This document shows positions 61,470 to 64,000 of a stretch of DNA of 64,000 bases, one piece after another. The translations under genes were made by a program, and so were the position numbers. Origin of the DNA: Eublepharis macularius (lineage: Eukaryota; Chordata; Lepidosauria; Squamata; Eublepharidae); NCBI RefSeq assembly GCF_028583425.1, contig NC_072801.1, forward strand, positions 23,704,001 through 23,768,000, written 5' to 3'. The notes beneath the pieces were generated by a model that worked only from the letters and a program-made list of their open reading frames with translations, ran no database searches and was not told the DNA's origin. Numbering within the stretch: position 1 is the stretch's first letter; the number at the start of each line of letters is the position of its first letter.

Positions 61470-64000
61470 CCCCACCAAGGGCACCACCTTGTAGTGGTGG
61501 TGGGGCTTGTGTGCTCCAATGAGGCTGAGAGCTATGCTAGTAGTAGCATTGCTACCAGTAGGGTCTCCCAAACCAGACAAGTCTCGACTGAGGAGCCAGA
61601 ATAAGTGCACCCAATAACCATCAATTATGATGAGATGAAATAAACAGAAATCCATACCAGATCAATCGTCGCCCAGGTCAAAAAGGACCACGGCAGGTGC
61701 TATGGCTCCTGGACAGCTGTTGGTAAGTGGGCTATGAGGCTCAGCAGACTCTGTTGAGGAACCAGGATAGACTGCTGAAGTGCTACTGGAACAAAATAAG
61801 CGCAAAACTTGGACAACTGCCAAAAATCGAGAAATAATGAAGTGTTATTATAAGGCAAATCCACATGCCCATGGTTTCCAGAAAAGAATGATGCAAATTT
61901 GGAAAGAAAATCACCCACACAGTGACATAACAGAGCAAAGAATAATAGATCAAAGACAGTTCATTATCTGGAATAAAGTTTTCAGTGATCTTTATTATTG
62001 ATTGTGTTGTGTATAATTCGAATAATAATATTAATAATAATAATGATTTGGAAAGGAAAACAATTGCTGAAACCATAGAAGGCTTAAAACAACGGGTAAC
62101 AGCAACAGCAAAGAAAATAGAAGGATATGATAAGCAAATAAAGCAGTATAAAGAAAATTTGCAATTTCGAAGCAATCAGCGATTATTCTATAAGTCACTG
62201 GGAAAAAATACAGTGCAGAAGAACATCATCCCATGTGAAAAAGATGCCCTGAAATTTTGGCAAGAAATGTGAGAAAGTCCAGTAGAGCATAACAGAAATG
62301 CCCCATGGATTAAAAATATTAGTAAAGAATTTAAAGGGAAACAGATAAATGATGTGGTAATAACAACTTAAATGGTTGCCAGACAAGGGAAGACTGTGAA
62401 GAACTGGAGTGCACCTGGGCTGGATGAATTGTATGGGTTTTGGCTAAAGCATCTAACAAATTTTCATCAATGTATGGCAGTGCAATTCAATGAAATGCTT
62501 CAAAATTCTACCAGTGAAGAATGGCTCACAAAAGGCTGCACATTTCTGATTGTGAAGGATGAAGGAAAAGGCAATGAGCCTGGCAACTACCGCCCAACCA
62601 TATGCCTTCCAACAACATTCAAACTTTTCACAAGAATATTAGCAACATTAGTATATGATTATTTAATGTACAACAATATGTACCCTATTGAACAGAAAGG
62701 CAATTTTAAAAAGTCAAGAGGCACTAAAGATCAACTGCTAATAGACAAAATGGTACTGAAAAATTCAAGAAGGAGACTAATTTGAATATGGCATGGATTG
62801 ACTACAAAAAAGCATTTGATTCAGTGCCACACAGTTGGATTAATACCTGCCTGGAAATTTTTGGAATTAGTGAAAACATCAAGCTGTTCCTTAAGGAAAA
62901 TATGCGAAAATGGAAAACCATGTTAATAGCCTATGGTGAAGACATTGGGGAAGTTTGTATCAAAAAAGGTATATTTCAAGGGGACTTTATTATTCAACAT
63001 CGCATTAATCCCCTTGACAATGTTCCTAGAGAAAACAAAAATGGGTTATTATATTTCTGATCAGGCTGGGAAAATAAACCTTCTCCTGTACATGGATGAT
63101 TTGAAATTGTATGCAAAGAGTCCCACGGAACTTGAATCATTGCTTAATACAGTGAAAATGTACAGTGATGATATTCAAATGAAATTTGGCTTAGACAAAT
63201 GTGCAGTACTCTTCATACAGCAGGGAAAAGTAAAAAATATTGACGGAATAGAACTTGAAAATGGCGACATTATGAAATCATTATCGAACAATGAAAGTTA
63301 TAAATATCTTGGAATATTAGAATTAGATAACATCCTGCACGTGAAAGTAAAAGAACTGACTCAGAAAGAATACATCAAGAGAGTACAAAAAATTCTGAAG
63401 TCAAAATTAAATGGTGGAAATACAATCAAGGCCATAAATACATGGGCAATTCCAATGATCAGATATCCAGCTGGAATAATAGATTGGACACAAAGCGATT
63501 TAGAAAAATTGGATCAAAAAACACAAAAACTAATGAACATGCATCACTCTTTACACCCAAAAAATGATGTTGGCAGCCTATATTTACCACGAAAAATTGG
63601 TGGAAGAGGACTGTTACAAGTACATCAGGTAGTGGAAGAAGAAAAGAGAGGCCTGAACCTTTAAAACAACTGAAACAAAGGCTGAATACAAGAAGAAACA
63701 GTTTGAGAATAGATTAAATGGCTGGAAGAACAAACCCTTATATGGGCAACATCTAAAAAATATTGAAGGAAAAAGTGACAACAGCCTAACTTGTGCATGG
63801 TTGAAGATGGGTACAATCAAGAAAGAAACTGAAGGTCTGATCTTTGCAGCACAAGAACTAGTTTTGCAAACGAATGTTATGAAAGCCAAAATTCAGAAAA
63901 ATCAGTAAAAATCTATAATGTCGACTTTGCCAGGAAAAAGATGAAACTATGTCCCACTTTATCTCTGAATGCAGCAAAATTGCACAGACAGACTACAAAG
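61470..64000 (+). mobile_element. R4/Dong-like non-LTR retrotransposon, broken, running off the window
   Basis: Starts CCCCACCAAGGGCACCACCT directly after (TAA)n. In order: KRKTWTTAKNREIMKCYYKA and SDITEQRIIDQRQFI (N-terminal block); WSAPGLDELYGFWLKHLT; GNYRPTICLPTTFKLFTRIL; MAWIDYKKAFDSVPHSWI; LLLYMDDLKLYAKSPTELES (catalytic box MDD instead of ADD); FGLDKCAVLFIQQGKV; NTWAIPMIRYPAGIIDWTQS; YLPRKIGGRGLLQVHQ; and at the window end CRLCQEKDETMSHFISECSK, the CCHC knuckle before the endonuclease of restriction-like-endonuclease LINEs. Several stops and frameshifts and an internal AAT expansion (62020-62045) show it is inactive. The 3' end lies outside the window. Confidence 0.85.

Noticed and set aside
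61419-61655. Poly-Asn and poly-Ile frames
   Set aside because: Translations of the (TAA)n tract.
1-64000. CRISPR arrays, bacterial operons, toxin-antitoxin or phage systems
   Set aside because: None seen; the DNA is a vertebrate nuclear sequence and repeats lack regular spacers.

Overview
This is vertebrate nuclear DNA, almost certainly from a squamate reptile (a lizard; perhaps a gecko or skink, but I cannot fix the family). The evidence is three orthologous, intron-containing vertebrate genes in the conserved order DHRS7B (+) - TMEM11 (-) - NATD1 (-), the order of human chromosome 17p11.2, embedded in squamate-style repeats: tRNA-derived SINEs, a 5S-derived SINE, L2-like, CR1-like and R4/Dong-like LINEs, and many small inverted-repeat elements. 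There are no bacterial operons, CRISPR arrays or prophages.

Layout. 1-6.2 kb: repeat-rich 5' flank. 6.2-24.3 kb: DHRS7B, with a tiny first coding exon in a CCAAT/ETS promoter at about 6.5 kb, an 8.8-kb first intron packed with repeats, six further coding exons at 15.4-23.2 kb, and a 3' UTR carrying an internal duplication. 24.3-27.6 kb: tail-to-tail interval with TMEM11. 27.6-34.9 kb: TMEM11, two exons, CpG-rich promoter at 34.6-35.3 kb with a cluster of ZNF143/THAP11-like motifs and a YY1-like site over the start codon. 37.3-55.8 kb: NATD1, three exons with a CpG island at 55.5-56.3 kb; its likely 3' UTR carries a 5S-derived SINE split by another SINE. 56.3-64 kb: intergenic repeat field ending in an R4/Dong-like non-LTR element that starts exactly at a (TAA)n tract and runs off the window.

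DHRS7B (peroxisome/ER-associated SDR reductase of ether-lipid synthesis), TMEM11 (mitochondrial inner-membrane cristae factor) and NATD1 (small GNAT-fold protein) are neighbours by old synteny and not members of one pathway. All coding frames look intact and splice phases agree.

The most unusual material is in the repeats: a hairpin-forming repeat whose three clear copies are flanked by 11-14-bp duplications, as in reverse-transcribed insertions; a complete 253-bp hAT-like palindromic element with a perfect 8-bp duplication; SINEs that share a 3' tail with the local L2-like LINE; a LINE nested in the TAA tail of another LINE; and an approximately 200-bp TA-flanked inverted-repeat family (called family A below) that has served repeatedly as landing site for other elements. 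I found no convincing wholly new protein-coding system.
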